NCBI RefSeq assembly: GCF_000719115.1
Contig: NZ_JOEA01000022.1
Coordinates: forward strand, 1-64,000
Source of the DNA: Lentzea albidocapillata
GTDB lineage: Bacteria; Actinomycetota; Actinomycetes; Mycobacteriales; Pseudonocardiaceae
Length of the DNA: 64,000 bases
Reading direction: 5' to 3'
Program-made: the position numbers and the translations under genes
Shown: positions 16,822-25,048 of the stretch, one piece after another
Position numbering within the stretch: position 1 is the stretch's first letter
Layout of the letters: each line of letters begins with the position of its first letter
The notes under the pieces: generated by a model
What the model was told of the DNA's origin: nothing
Seen by the model: the letters and a program-made list of their open reading frames with translations, nothing else
The model's database searches: none

Positions 16822-17876
16822 TAGGTCAATCGGTCATCTCGTTTCGGGGGCGCAGACGATTCCCTGACAACGAGCCGCGGCCGGAAGACACGGGTGTAGT
16901 TGTCGGTGCTCTGCCTGCGGCGATCCGGGTCCAGCCGCAGCACGAGCTCGTCGATCGCGGCTGCGGCCATCTCCTCGATCGGCTGCGCGAGCGTGGTCAA
17001 AGCGGGCGACGAATAGGCAGCCAATGGAATGTCGTCGAACCCGACGACCGACAGCTCCTCGGGTACCGAAATCCCCCTTTGGTGTGCCTCCCGCATGACG
17101 CCGAGCGCCATGTGGTCGGAGGAGCAGATCACCGCTGTCGGGCTCACCGTGTCGAGCAGCCGCGCCACGGCCTGACCGCCGCCCTCCGCGCTGAACGACG
17201 CGTGTGAGACGTACTCCGAACCCGCCGGCAGGTGGTCTTCTTCGAGAGCCGCAGCCCAGCCGGCGCGCTTCAGCCGGGACGGCAGCGAACGTGCGGGGCC
17301 CGAGACGAACCCGATCCGCCGGTGCCCGAGCTCGATCAGGTGCCTGGTCGCCATGTAGCCCGCGAGCTGCTCGTCGACCGTCACGTCGGGCACGTCCAGT
17401 GCGGGCGTTGCACCGTTCAGGAACACCATGTGGACGCCGTCCGCCAGGAGCTTCGCGTAGTAGCTCGGGCGCGGCGCCTGACCGAGCGGCACCTCGACGT
17501 TGGTGATCTCCGGTGACACGAACACCATGCCCTCGACCCCGCGGGCCAGGAGCATCCGGACGTACTCCTCCTCGCCCATCGGGGCACCGCTGCGGGTGTT
17601 GCACAGCAGCGACGAGTAGCCCAGGCGCGCGGCCCGCGTCTCCAGCGCCTCGGCGAACGCGGGGAAGACCGGGTTCGAGAGCTCCGGCACGAGGAGGCCG
17701 ATCACGCCGGTGCGTTGCAACGCACCGAGGCCGCGCGGGGTGTACGGCATCTCCGCGAGGACCGACAGCACCCGTTGCCGGGTCTCCTCGTTCACACCGG
17801 CGCGCCTGTTGAGAACACGGCTCACGGTCGAGATGGACACCCCGGCTGCCCTCGCGATCTCGGACAGTCCGGACAC
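16821..17876 (-). CDS. LacI-family transcriptional regulator (2), divergent to sugar ABC operon
   Basis: 351 residues. N-terminal helix-turn-helix LSEIARAAGVSISTVSRVLN, then a sugar-sensor domain (TGVIGLLVPELSNPVF... LSVVGFDDIPLAAYSSP), typical of LacI/GalR repressors. It starts with GTG at 17876 after GGGAGG. It is divergently transcribed from the sugar-binding-protein gene. The shared 220-bp intergenic region and the region before the ATPase gene carry TTGCAA/GTAAGCGCTTAC-type palindromes, so it is the likely local repressor of the importer and of itself. Confidence 0.9.
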   Translation of the reverse strand: MSGLSEIARAAGVSISTVSRVLNRRAGVNEETRQRVLSVLAEMPYTPRGLGALQRTGVIGLLVPELSNPVFPAFAEALETRAARLGYSSLLCNTRSGAPMGEEEYVRMLLARGVEGMVFVSPEITNVEVPLGQAPRPSYYAKLLADGVHMVFLNGATPALDVPDVTVDEQLAGYMATRHLIELGHRRIGFVSGPARSLPSRLKRAGWAAALEEDHLPAGSEYVSHASFSAEGGGQAVARLLDTVSPTAVICSSDHMALGVMREAHQRGISVPEELSVVGFDDIPLAAYSSPALTTLAQPIEEMAAAAIDELVLRLDPDRRRQSTDNYTRVFRPRLVVRESSAPPKRDDRLT

Positions 17877-17931
17877 GTTGCCTCCCAGCTCAGATCAGGT
17901 TCGGCGCAAGCCTGCCGTGTTAGGAAAAATT

Positions 17932-18046
17932 TTGCAACGCGCGTTTGCAAGACAGGGCCGTTACGGCTTGGTTACGGTCCATGTCTTGACCTGACCATGG
18001 TTCTGGTAGTGAAATCGCCCGCAACATCTTCGCAAAAGCTTGCAAG
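17932..18046. promoter_or_regulatory. LacI-type operators between regulator and sugar-binding gene
   Basis: Two clusters of TTGCAA half-sites are present: TTGCAACGCGCGTTTGCAA at 17932-17950 and TCGCAAAAGCTTGCAA at 18030-18045. They lie in the divergent promoter region of regulator (2) and the sugar ABC operon. The same TTGCAA half-site occurs in the third operator upstream of the ATPase gene (21288-21301), which suggests one regulator acts at both places. Confidence 0.55.
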
Positions 18047-18098
18047 ACCCTCGTCTCACTCGGAGATGAGGCCCCAGCTGGAGGGAACGGCAGCAACG

Positions 18099-19358
18099 AT
18101 GCGACGGACAACCCTCGTGACCGCCATGGCGACGGGTGTCGCCCTCGTGCTCACCGCCTGCGGAAGCGGTGGATCGAGCAGCAACAGCGGATCCGACTCG
18201 GGCGAGGTGACCTTCTGGGACACCAGTGGTCCCAACGAGAGCCCGGTCTTCAAGAAGATCGCGGAAGGCTGTGCCACCAAGGACGGCTACAAGGTCAAGG
18301 TCGAGACGCAGGCCTTCGACGGCGCGCTCAACAACTACAAGACCGCGGCCCAGGGTGGCCAGGGCCCCGACGTCTTCCGCTCCGAGGTCGCGTGGGTGCC
18401 GCAGCTCGCGAAGCTGAGCTACGTCGCCGACCTGTCCGACACCGACCTCGCGAAGGACACCTCCGACTTCCTGGAGGCCCCGCTGGGCTCCACGAAGTAC
18501 GAGGGCAAGACCTACGCGGTGCCGCAGGTGACCGACTCGCTCGCGTTGCTCTACAACAAGAAGAAGCTCGCCGACGCCGGTGTCGAGCCGCCGAAGACGT
18601 GGGACGAGCTCAAGGCCGCCGCCCCCAAGCTGGGTGGCGAGAAGGCGTTCTTCCTCAACAACGACGCGTACTACGCGCTGCCGTTCATCTACGGCGAGGG
18701 CGGCGACCTGGTCGACGCGTCCGCCAAGAAGATCGTCGTGAACTCCGCGCAGAACGTGAAGGCGCTGGAGACCGCGAAGGCCCTGCTCGACGCCAAGGCC
18801 GCCACCACGGCGCTCGACGCGACGAACTCCTACTCGAACATGCAGGCCGCGTTCTCCAGCGGTGAGGCCGCCATGGTCATCAACGGTCCGTGGGCCGTCG
18901 CCGACTACCTCAAGGGTGCCGCGTTCACCGACGCGGCGAACCTCGGCATCGCCGCGGTCCCCGGCCCGACCGCGGGCAAGGGCAGCGCGCCGGTCGGTGG
19001 CCACGACTACGTGATCCGCCAGGGCACCAAGGCGAAGCAGTCGTCCGTCAAGTTCATCCAGTGCATGGCTTCGGTCGAGTCGCAGGCGACCATCGCCAAG
19101 GAACTGGGCCTGCTGCCGACCCGCAAGTCGGCCTACCAGAACGCCGACGTCAAGGCCAACGCCGTCGTCGCCGCGTTCGAGCCGGTCACCAAGGTCGCGC
19201 ACGAGCGTCCGTGGATCCCCGAGGGCGGCGAGCTGTTCGACCCGCTGAAGATCGGCTACGCGGACTTCCTGGCCGGCAAGAAGGACGCCAAGACCGCCCT
19301 TGACGACGTCGCGAAGGCGTACAAGGAGAAGGTCGTCACCGAGTACTCGATCGGCTGA
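18099..19358 (+). CDS. Sugar ABC transporter substrate-binding lipoprotein (MalE-like)
   Basis: 419 residues. A lipoprotein signal peptide (MRRTTLV... with lipobox LTAC, Cys at about 20) and a Ser/Gly linker precede a family-1 solute-binding domain with MalE-like features (GQGPDVFRSEVAWV, AMVINGPWAVADY, GGHDYVI). It binds an oligosaccharide, probably a maltodextrin-type sugar, outside the cell. The ATG at 18099 is chosen because the signal peptide begins there. First gene of the importer operon; a 13-bp hairpin separates it from the permease. Confidence 0.92.
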   Translation: MRRTTLVTAMATGVALVLTACGSGGSSSNSGSDSGEVTFWDTSGPNESPVFKKIAEGCATKDGYKVKVETQAFDGALNNYKTAAQGGQGPDVFRSEVAWVPQLAKLSYVADLSDTDLAKDTSDFLEAPLGSTKYEGKTYAVPQVTDSLALLYNKKKLADAGVEPPKTWDELKAAAPKLGGEKAFFLNNDAYYALPFIYGEGGDLVDASAKKIVVNSAQNVKALETAKALLDAKAATTALDATNSYSNMQAAFSSGEAAMVINGPWAVADYLKGAAFTDAANLGIAAVPGPTAGKGSAPVGGHDYVIRQGTKAKQSSVKFIQCMASVESQATIAKELGLLPTRKSAYQNADVKANAVVAAFEPVTKVAHERPWIPEGGELFDPLKIGYADFLAGKKDAKTALDDVAKAYKEKVVTEYSIG

Positions 19359-19365
19359 TCGTGTT

Positions 19366-19397
19366 GAACGGCCGGGGCTTCACCGCCCCGGCCGTTC
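19366..19397 (+). terminator. Intercistronic hairpin after the sugar-binding gene
   Basis: GAACGGCCGGGGC (19366-19378) and its exact complement (19385-19397) form a 13-bp stem with a TTCACC loop, and there is no T-run. Between a binding-protein gene and its permeases, such a hairpin usually shields the upstream mRNA or partly terminates, giving excess binding protein. Confidence 0.7.
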
Positions 19398-19415
19398 GCC
19401 GGAAGGAGAGTCTCG

Positions 19416-20333
19416 GTGCGTCGGTTCCTGGACAGGTACTGGTACGCGTACGCGATGGTGCTGCCGGTCGTGGTGGTCATCGCGGTGTTGGTGCTCTACC
19501 CGCTCGCACAGGGCGTGTTCTTCACCTTCACGAACATCAACGAAGGCAACATCGCCAACCCGATCCTCGATCGGCCGGCCACCTACGACGTGGTGGGCTT
19601 CAAGAACTACCTCAACGTGCTGTCCGGCGGCGAGTCGTACGGCGCGTTCTGGGGCACGCTGGTCCGCACGCTGATCTGGACCTTCTCGTGCGTGTTCCTG
19701 CACTACACCGTCGGTCTCGGCCTGGCGCTGCTGCTGAACCGGCAGGTGCGTGGCCGTGCGCTCTACCGAGTTCTGCTGATCCTTCCGTGGGCCGTGCCCG
19801 CGTTCATCAGCGCGTTCGCGTGGAAGTACATGTTCAACGCGCAGTACGGGATCATCAACCAGCTGCTGCGCTCGGTCGGCCTGCCCGACCCGGTGTGGCT
19901 CGGCCAGTCGGACTGGGCACTGGTGTCGGTGATCATCGTGAACGTCTGGCTCGGCGTTCCGTTCATGATGGTGGCGCTTCTCGGTGGCCTGCAGTCGATT
20001 CCGGGCGACCTCTACGAAGCGGCCGAAATGGACGGTGCCACGCCGTGGCAGCGGTTCCGGCACGTCACGTTGCCCGGCCTGCGTTCCGTGTCGTCGACGG
20101 TGGTGCTGCTGGGCATCATCTGGACGTTCAACATGTTCCCGGTGATCTACCTGATCGCCGGCCCGAACCCGAACGCCCGGATCCTGGTCACCTACGCGTT
20201 CGAGCGGTTCTTCTCCGGCGCGTCCCGTGACTACGCCATCGCGTCGACCTACGGCGTGCTGATCCTTTCGGTGTTGTTGGTGTTCGCCACGATCTATCGG
20301 CGAGCGCTGCGCAAGCAGGGCGAGGTGTGGTGA
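19416..20333 (+). CDS. Sugar ABC transporter permease (MalF-like)
   Basis: 305 residues with six predicted membrane helices. The EAA loop is EAAEMDGATPWQRFRHVTLPGL at about 208 (first 20 residues typical of carbohydrate permeases), which contacts the ATPase. The GTG start is preceded by GGAAGGAGAG. Its stop overlaps the next permease start (TGATG). Confidence 0.93.
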   Translation: MRRFLDRYWYAYAMVLPVVVVIAVLVLYPLAQGVFFTFTNINEGNIANPILDRPATYDVVGFKNYLNVLSGGESYGAFWGTLVRTLIWTFSCVFLHYTVGLGLALLLNRQVRGRALYRVLLILPWAVPAFISAFAWKYMFNAQYGIINQLLRSVGLPDPVWLGQSDWALVSVIIVNVWLGVPFMMVALLGGLQSIPGDLYEAAEMDGATPWQRFRHVTLPGLRSVSSTVVLLGIIWTFNMFPVIYLIAGPNPNARILVTYAFERFFSGASRDYAIASTYGVLILSVLLVFATIYRRALRKQGEVW

Positions 20334-21229
20334 TGACGCTCGACGCAACGTCGCTGAAGGTCGTTCAGGCCACCGGCAACCGGCTGCGCAGGACCGACCG
20401 GTCCAAGGGCGCCTCCGTCGCCCTGCACGTCACGCTGATCGTCGCGTCGATCATCGCGGTGTTCCCGGTCTTCTGGGTGTTCGTCACCTCGCTGAAGCCG
20501 GACGCCCGCGCGGTCGAGCCGACGCCGAAGCTGTTCAACGAGTCCTCTTTGGACAACTACACCCGCGTGCTGTCGGGCGAGAAGGGCGACTTCCTCGCCT
20601 GGTTCGGCAACTCCGTGGTGATCGCCCTGATGACCACGGTGATCGGCGTCTTCATCTCGGCCACCGCCGGGTACGCGGCCTCGCGGTTCCGGTTCCCCGG
20701 CAAGCGCGGCCTGATGATGTCGTTCCTGCTGGTGCAGATGTTCCCGTTCGCGGTGCTGATCGTGCCGCTGTACAACATCCTCATCGCCCTGGGGCTCAAC
20801 GGAACCTCGTTCGGCCTGGTGCTCGTCTACTGCACGACCGCCGTGCCGTTCTGTACGTACATGCTCAAGGGCTACTTCGACACGGTGCCGTCGGACATCG
20901 ACGAGGCCGGCCGGGTGGACGGGCTGTCGCCGTTCGGCGTGTTCTGGCGGCTGATCATGCCGCTGGCCAAGCCGGGCCTCGCCGTCACGTCGTTCTACGC
21001 GTTCCTGACGGCGTGGGGCGAGGTGGCGTTCGCGTCGGCGTTCCTGTCCGCGGCGGACGAGTCGAAGACGCTGGCCGTGGGGCTGCAGGTGTTCGTGCAG
21101 CAGAACAGGACGGAGTGGGGGCACCTCGCCGCCGCGTCCATTCTGGTCGCGATTCCCGCGATCGTCGTGTTCTACCTGGTGCAACGGTTCCTGGTGCAGG
21201 GCCTCGCGTCCGGCGCCGTCAAGGGCTGA
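20333..21229 (+). CDS. Sugar ABC transporter permease (MalG-like)
   Basis: 298 residues, six membrane helices, EAA-loop DEAGRVDGLSPFGVFWRLIM at about 187. Partner of the MalF-like permease. The ATG shares a base with the preceding TGA, so the two are translationally coupled. The ATPase gene follows after a 114-bp gap that holds three operators. Confidence 0.93.
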   Translation: MTLDATSLKVVQATGNRLRRTDRSKGASVALHVTLIVASIIAVFPVFWVFVTSLKPDARAVEPTPKLFNESSLDNYTRVLSGEKGDFLAWFGNSVVIALMTTVIGVFISATAGYAASRFRFPGKRGLMMSFLLVQMFPFAVLIVPLYNILIALGLNGTSFGLVLVYCTTAVPFCTYMLKGYFDTVPSDIDEAGRVDGLSPFGVFWRLIMPLAKPGLAVTSFYAFLTAWGEVAFASAFLSAADESKTLAVGLQVFVQQNRTEWGHLAAASILVAIPAIVVFYLVQRFLVQGLASGAVKG

Positions 21230-21232
21230 GTG

Positions 21233-21301
21233 AACGTAAGCGCTTACGTTGTCCCGCCGCGAAACGTAAGCGCTTACGTCTGTTCCCGTAAGCGCTTGCA
21301 A
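21233..21301. promoter_or_regulatory. Three tandem LacI-type operators upstream of the sugar ATPase gene
   Basis: Site 1, AACGTAAGCGCTTACGTT (21233-21250), is a perfect 18-bp palindrome. Site 2, ACGTAAGCGCTTACGT (21264-21279), is a perfect 16-bp palindrome. Site 3, GTAAGCGCTTGC (21288-21299) continuing into AATG, has one mismatch and a TTGCAA half-site. Centres are 30 and 22 bp apart, close to three and two helical turns, so bound dimers would sit on roughly one DNA face. The core GTAAGCGCTTAC is of the GalR/CcpA type. Confidence 0.85.
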
Positions 21302-21343
21302 TGCATAACGTCGCGCCCAGACAAGCGGTGAAAGGTGCGTCAC

Positions 21344-22438
21344 ATGGCAGAGGTGTCCTACGTCAAGGCGTCGCGGATCTTCTCCGGCAACCCGCCGGTG
21401 CGGGCGGTCGACGAGCTCTCCCTCGAGGTGAGCGACGGCGAGTTCCTGGTGCTGGTCGGTCCGTCCGGTTCCGGTAAGTCGACGGCGCTGCGCATGCTCG
21501 CGGGTCTGGAGGACATCGACGAGGGCGCCATCCACATCGGTGGCAAGGACGTGACGAACGTGCCGCCGAAGGGCCGGGACATCGCCATGGTGTTCCAGTC
21601 GTACGCGCTGTACCCGCACATGACCGTCGGCGAGAACATGGGCTTCGCGCTCAAGCTGCGCGGTGTGCCGAAGCCCGAGATCAAGGCGAAGGTCGAAGAG
21701 GCCGCCAAGATGCTCGACCTGCAGAAGTACCTGGAGCGCAAGCCGAAGGCGCTCTCCGGTGGTCAGCGTCAGCGCGTCGCCATGGGTCGCGCCATCGTGC
21801 GTGAGCCCTCCGTGTTCCTCATGGACGAGCCGCTGTCCAACCTGGACGCCAAGCTGCGCGTCGAGACGCGTGCGAACATCGCCGCCCTCCAGCAGCGCCT
21901 CGGCACCACCACGATCTACGTCACGCACGACCAGGTCGAGGCCATGACGATGGGCCACCGCGTCGCGGTGCTCAAGGACGGCCTGCTGCAGCAGTGCGAC
22001 ACGCCTCGCGCGCTGTACGACCGCCCGGCCAACGCGTTCGTCGCGGGCTTCATCGGCTCGCCGGCCATGAACCTCAAGACCGTGCCGATCTCGGCCGAGG
22101 GTGCGAAGCTCGACGGCATCATCGTGCCGCTGACCCGTTCCGCGCTCGACGCCGCCGGTGGTCTGGACGAGGTCACCTTCGGCATCCGGCCCGAGGCGCT
22201 CGGCATCGTGCCGTCGGGCGAAGAGGGCATGGACATGACGGTCGAGCTGGTCGAGGAGCTCGGCGCCGACGCGCTCGTGCACGGTGCGGTGAAGATCGGC
22301 GACGCGTCGCAGCGCTTCGTCGTCCGCGTCGACGGTCGCACGCCGCCGACCCTGGGCCAGCACGTCAAGGTGGCCGTCCGCGACACCACCGAGATCCACC
22401 TGTTCCACCCCGAGTCGGGCGAGCGCCTGGAGGCGTGA
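21344..22438 (+). CDS. Sugar ABC transporter ATPase (MsmK/UgpC-like)
   Basis: 364 residues. Walker A GPSGSGKS (about 43), Q-loop, signature LSGGQRQR, Walker B VFLMDEP, H-loop THD, and a C-terminal MOBE/OB regulatory domain (about 240-364), as in MalK/MsmK. It can serve more than one importer. That would suit its separate promoter region with three LacI operators, and also the second sugar importer at 60-63 kb, which lacks its own ATPase. The ATG at 21344 follows AAAGGTG; an upstream GTG is three codons earlier. Confidence 0.95.
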   Translation: MAEVSYVKASRIFSGNPPVRAVDELSLEVSDGEFLVLVGPSGSGKSTALRMLAGLEDIDEGAIHIGGKDVTNVPPKGRDIAMVFQSYALYPHMTVGENMGFALKLRGVPKPEIKAKVEEAAKMLDLQKYLERKPKALSGGQRQRVAMGRAIVREPSVFLMDEPLSNLDAKLRVETRANIAALQQRLGTTTIYVTHDQVEAMTMGHRVAVLKDGLLQQCDTPRALYDRPANAFVAGFIGSPAMNLKTVPISAEGAKLDGIIVPLTRSALDAAGGLDEVTFGIRPEALGIVPSGEEGMDMTVELVEELGADALVHGAVKIGDASQRFVVRVDGRTPPTLGQHVKVAVRDTTEIHLFHPESGERLEA

Positions 22439-22447
22439 GTCACTTCG

Positions 22448-22482
22448 AAAAGCCCCCGGCGTGACCGTCGGGGGCTTTTTCG
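22448..22482 (+). terminator. Terminator of the sugar ABC operon
   Basis: AAAAGCCCCC (22448-22457) and GGGGGCTTTT (22470-22479) form a hairpin ending in TTTTT, 10 bases after the ATPase stop. Confidence 0.9.
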
Positions 22483-22498
22483 TGTCGTAAACTGAACT

Positions 22499-22517
22499 CG
22501 ACAACGGTTTCCATTAC
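22499..22517 (+). promoter_or_regulatory. Possible Zur-type zinc operator
   Basis: CGACAACGGTTTCCATTAC upstream of the zinc ABC genes resembles the AT-richer actinobacterial Zur boxes (xGAxAAtGaTTTTCATTa), with several mismatches. It lies just downstream of a TAAACT element (22487-22492) that could be a -10 box, so a bound repressor would block initiation. Tentative. Confidence 0.35.
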
Positions 22518-22536
22518 CTGATCGAGGGACGGCGTG

Positions 22537-23448
22537 ATGACTCTCCGCAACGCTCTGGTCGGCGCTCTCGCCGTCGCAAGCCTGGCCGCCTGCGGCACGA
22601 CGACGCCGTCCGCCGACAGCGGCAAGATCGAGGTCATCGCCTCGACGAACGTGTGGGGCAGCGTCATCAAGGCCGTCGGCGGCGACGAGGTCGACGTCAA
22701 GGCCCTGCTGGACGACCCGTCGGCCGACCCGCACTCGTACGAGAGCAAGCCCGCGGACGCGGCACTGGTCAAGGACGCCAAGCTCGTCGTGTTCAACGGC
22801 GGCGGCTACGACGACTTCTTCGCCAAGCTGATCACCAGCGACGCCACCAGGAAGATCGAGGCCTTCCCGCTGCGCGACAACCACGCGGAGCCGCAGACCG
22901 GGGCGCCCGACGCCGACGGTCACGACCACAGCGTGAACGAGCACGTCTGGTACGACCTGCACACCGTGCAGGCGGTGGCCGAGGCCGCGGCGAACGAGCT
23001 CGGTGCCATCGCGCCGGACAAGAAGACGACGTTCGAGAAGAACACGGCGGACTTCACCGCCAAGCTCGAGGAGCTCGAGAAGAAGATCGCCGGCGTCGGC
23101 CAGGGCAAGAAGGTCGCCGCCACCGAGCCCATCGCGCACTACCTGCTCGACTCCTCCGGCGCCGAGGACGTGACGCCCGAGGCGTTCAGCAAGGCCATCG
23201 AGGAGGAGTCGGACGTGCCGGCCGCCGCGCTCGCGGAGATGAACCAGCTGGTCGACGGCAAGCAGATCAACGTGCTGGTGGAGAACACCCAGACCGAGAA
23301 CCAGGTCACGAAGAGCGTGGTCGAGAAGGCCAAGGCGGCGGGCGTGCCGGTCGTCGCGGTCACCGAGACGCTGCCCGAGGGTACGACCGGCTACCTTGAC
23401 TGGATGAGCAAGCAGGTCGACGAGCTTTCGCGGGCGCTCAAGGCATGA
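22537..23448 (+). CDS. Zinc/manganese ABC transporter substrate-binding lipoprotein (ZnuA/AztC-like)
   Basis: 303 residues. Signal peptide with lipobox SLAAC, then a cluster A-I metal-binding domain: DPHSYESKPAD with the first His ligand, a short His/Asp loop (DGHDHS) and NEHVWYD, and a third His in EPIAHYLL. It captures Zn2+ (or Mn2+) outside the cell. The ATG at 22537 is favoured over a GTG one codon earlier by GAGGGA at the right distance. Start of a three-gene operon with overlapping junctions. Confidence 0.9.
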   Translation: MTLRNALVGALAVASLAACGTTTPSADSGKIEVIASTNVWGSVIKAVGGDEVDVKALLDDPSADPHSYESKPADAALVKDAKLVVFNGGGYDDFFAKLITSDATRKIEAFPLRDNHAEPQTGAPDADGHDHSVNEHVWYDLHTVQAVAEAAANELGAIAPDKKTTFEKNTADFTAKLEELEKKIAGVGQGKKVAATEPIAHYLLDSSGAEDVTPEAFSKAIEEESDVPAAALAEMNQLVDGKQINVLVENTQTENQVTKSVVEKAKAAGVPVVAVTETLPEGTTGYLDWMSKQVDELSRALKA

Positions 23449-24236
23449 GCGCGATCTCGCTGCGCGGGGCCCGGCTGTCCTACGGGGACAGAGTCCTGTG
23501 GGACGGGCTCGACCTCGACGTCGAACCCGGTGAGTTCCTCGCCGTCCTGGGGCCCAACGGCTCCGGCAAGACCAGCCTGATGCGGGTGCTGCTCGGCTTG
23601 CAGCCGCTGTCCGCGGGCACGGTCTCGGTCGCCGGCGGCAACCACGCCATCGGGTACATCCCGCAGCAGCGAGCGCTCGACCAGTCCATGACCTTGCGCG
23701 GCCGCGATCTCGTCGGGCTGGGCCTGGACGGCCACCGGTGGGGTTTCGGGCTGCGCGGCCGTCAGGACCGCAGGATCCGGGTCGACGCGGCCATCGAGGC
23801 CGTGGGCGGCACCCGGTACGCGGACTCGCCCATCGGGGTGCTGTCCGGCGGCGAGCAGCAACGGTTGCGGGTCGCGCAGGCCCTGGTCGGCGACCCGACC
23901 GTGATGCTGTGCGACGAACCGTTGCTGTCGCTGGATCTTGCGAACCAGCGGGTCGTGTCCGAGCTGATCGACAAGCGGCGTCGTGAGTCCGACACCGCCG
24001 TTCTCTTCGTGACGCACGAACTGAATCCCGTGCTGCCGCTCGTCGACCGGGTCCTGTACCTGGTGGGCGGGCGGTTCCGCATCGGTACGCCGGAAGAGGT
24101 CATGAGCTCCCGCACGCTGTCCGAGCTGTACCGGACGCCGGTCGAGGTCGTGCGGGTGCGCGACCAGATCCTGGTGGTCGGCGCCGGCGCCTGCGAGGAG
24201 CAGACGCACCACCTGTCGGCGGAGGCCGCGTCGTGA
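23445..24236 (+). CDS. Zinc ABC transporter ATPase (ZnuC-like)
   Basis: 263 residues. Walker A GPNGSGKT (about 37), Q-loop IPQQR, signature LSGGEQQR, Walker B VMLCDEP, H-loop VTHELN. It drives metal import with the membrane partner encoded next. The start overlaps the upstream stop by 4 bases (ATGA), and its own stop overlaps the permease start the same way. Confidence 0.92.
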   Translation: MSAISLRGARLSYGDRVLWDGLDLDVEPGEFLAVLGPNGSGKTSLMRVLLGLQPLSAGTVSVAGGNHAIGYIPQQRALDQSMTLRGRDLVGLGLDGHRWGFGLRGRQDRRIRVDAAIEAVGGTRYADSPIGVLSGGEQQRLRVAQALVGDPTVMLCDEPLLSLDLANQRVVSELIDKRRRESDTAVLFVTHELNPVLPLVDRVLYLVGGRFRIGTPEEVMSSRTLSELYRTPVEVVRVRDQILVVGAGACEEQTHHLSAEAAS

Positions 24237-25048
24237 GCTTTCTCGACCTGCTCGAACTGGACTTCGTACAGACCGCGCTGATCGCGGCCGCCGTGCTGGG
24301 CCTGGTCGCCGGCGTGCTGGGACCGCTCGTGGTGACCCGCAAGATGGCTTTCGCCGTGCACGGCACCAGCGAGCTCGCGTTCACCGGTGGCGCGGCGGCG
24401 TTGCTGCTCGGCATCGGCATCGGGTACGGCGCGCTGGCCGGGTCGATCATCGCCGCGGTGTTGCTCGGGGTGTTGTCGCGGCGCGAGAGCGATCGCGACT
24501 CGGTGATCGGCGCGATCCTCGCGTTCGGGCTCGGCATGGGCATTCTGATGCTGGCGCTCTACAAGGGGCGTGCGTCCAACAAGTTCGGTCTGCTGACCGG
24601 TCAGATCGTCGGTGTCGACTCGACGGACCTCAAGCTCCTGGTGATCTCGTCCATCGCCGTCCTGGTGGTGATGGCGTTCATCTACCGGCCGTTGTTCTTC
24701 GCGTCGGTGGACCCGGACGTGGCGGTGTCGCGCGGGATTCCGGTGCGAACGCTGTCGATCGTGTTCGCGGTGCTGGTCGGTGTCGCGACCGCGCTGTCCG
24801 TTCAGGTCGTGGGCGCGTTGCTGGTGCTGGCGTTGATGATCACGCCGGCGGCCGCCGCGATGCGCCTCACCGCGTCGCCTTTGCGAGCTACGGTTCTTTC
24901 CGTCGTCTTCGCCGAGACCGCCGCGGTGGGAGGCATCCTGCTGTCGCTCGTACCGGCGCTTCCCGTGAGCGCCCTCGTGACGGCCGTGAGCTTCGTGATC
25001 TACCTGGTCTGCCGGGCCGTGTCCTGGCGACGTTCACGCACTGCGTGA
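24233..25048 (+). CDS. Zinc ABC transporter permease (ZnuB-like)
   Basis: 271 residues, about eight hydrophobic helices typical of the ABC-3 permease family, with the family stretch FAVHGTSELAFTGGAAALL near the N-terminus and a hydrophobic QVVGALLVLALMITPAA segment. Last gene of the zinc operon. Its 3' end overlaps the convergent diguanylate cyclase gene by 15 bases, with no terminator between. Confidence 0.92.
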   Translation: MSFLDLLELDFVQTALIAAAVLGLVAGVLGPLVVTRKMAFAVHGTSELAFTGGAAALLLGIGIGYGALAGSIIAAVLLGVLSRRESDRDSVIGAILAFGLGMGILMLALYKGRASNKFGLLTGQIVGVDSTDLKLLVISSIAVLVVMAFIYRPLFFASVDPDVAVSRGIPVRTLSIVFAVLVGVATALSVQVVGALLVLALMITPAAAAMRLTASPLRATVLSVVFAETAAVGGILLSLVPALPVSALVTAVSFVIYLVCRAVSWRRSRTA

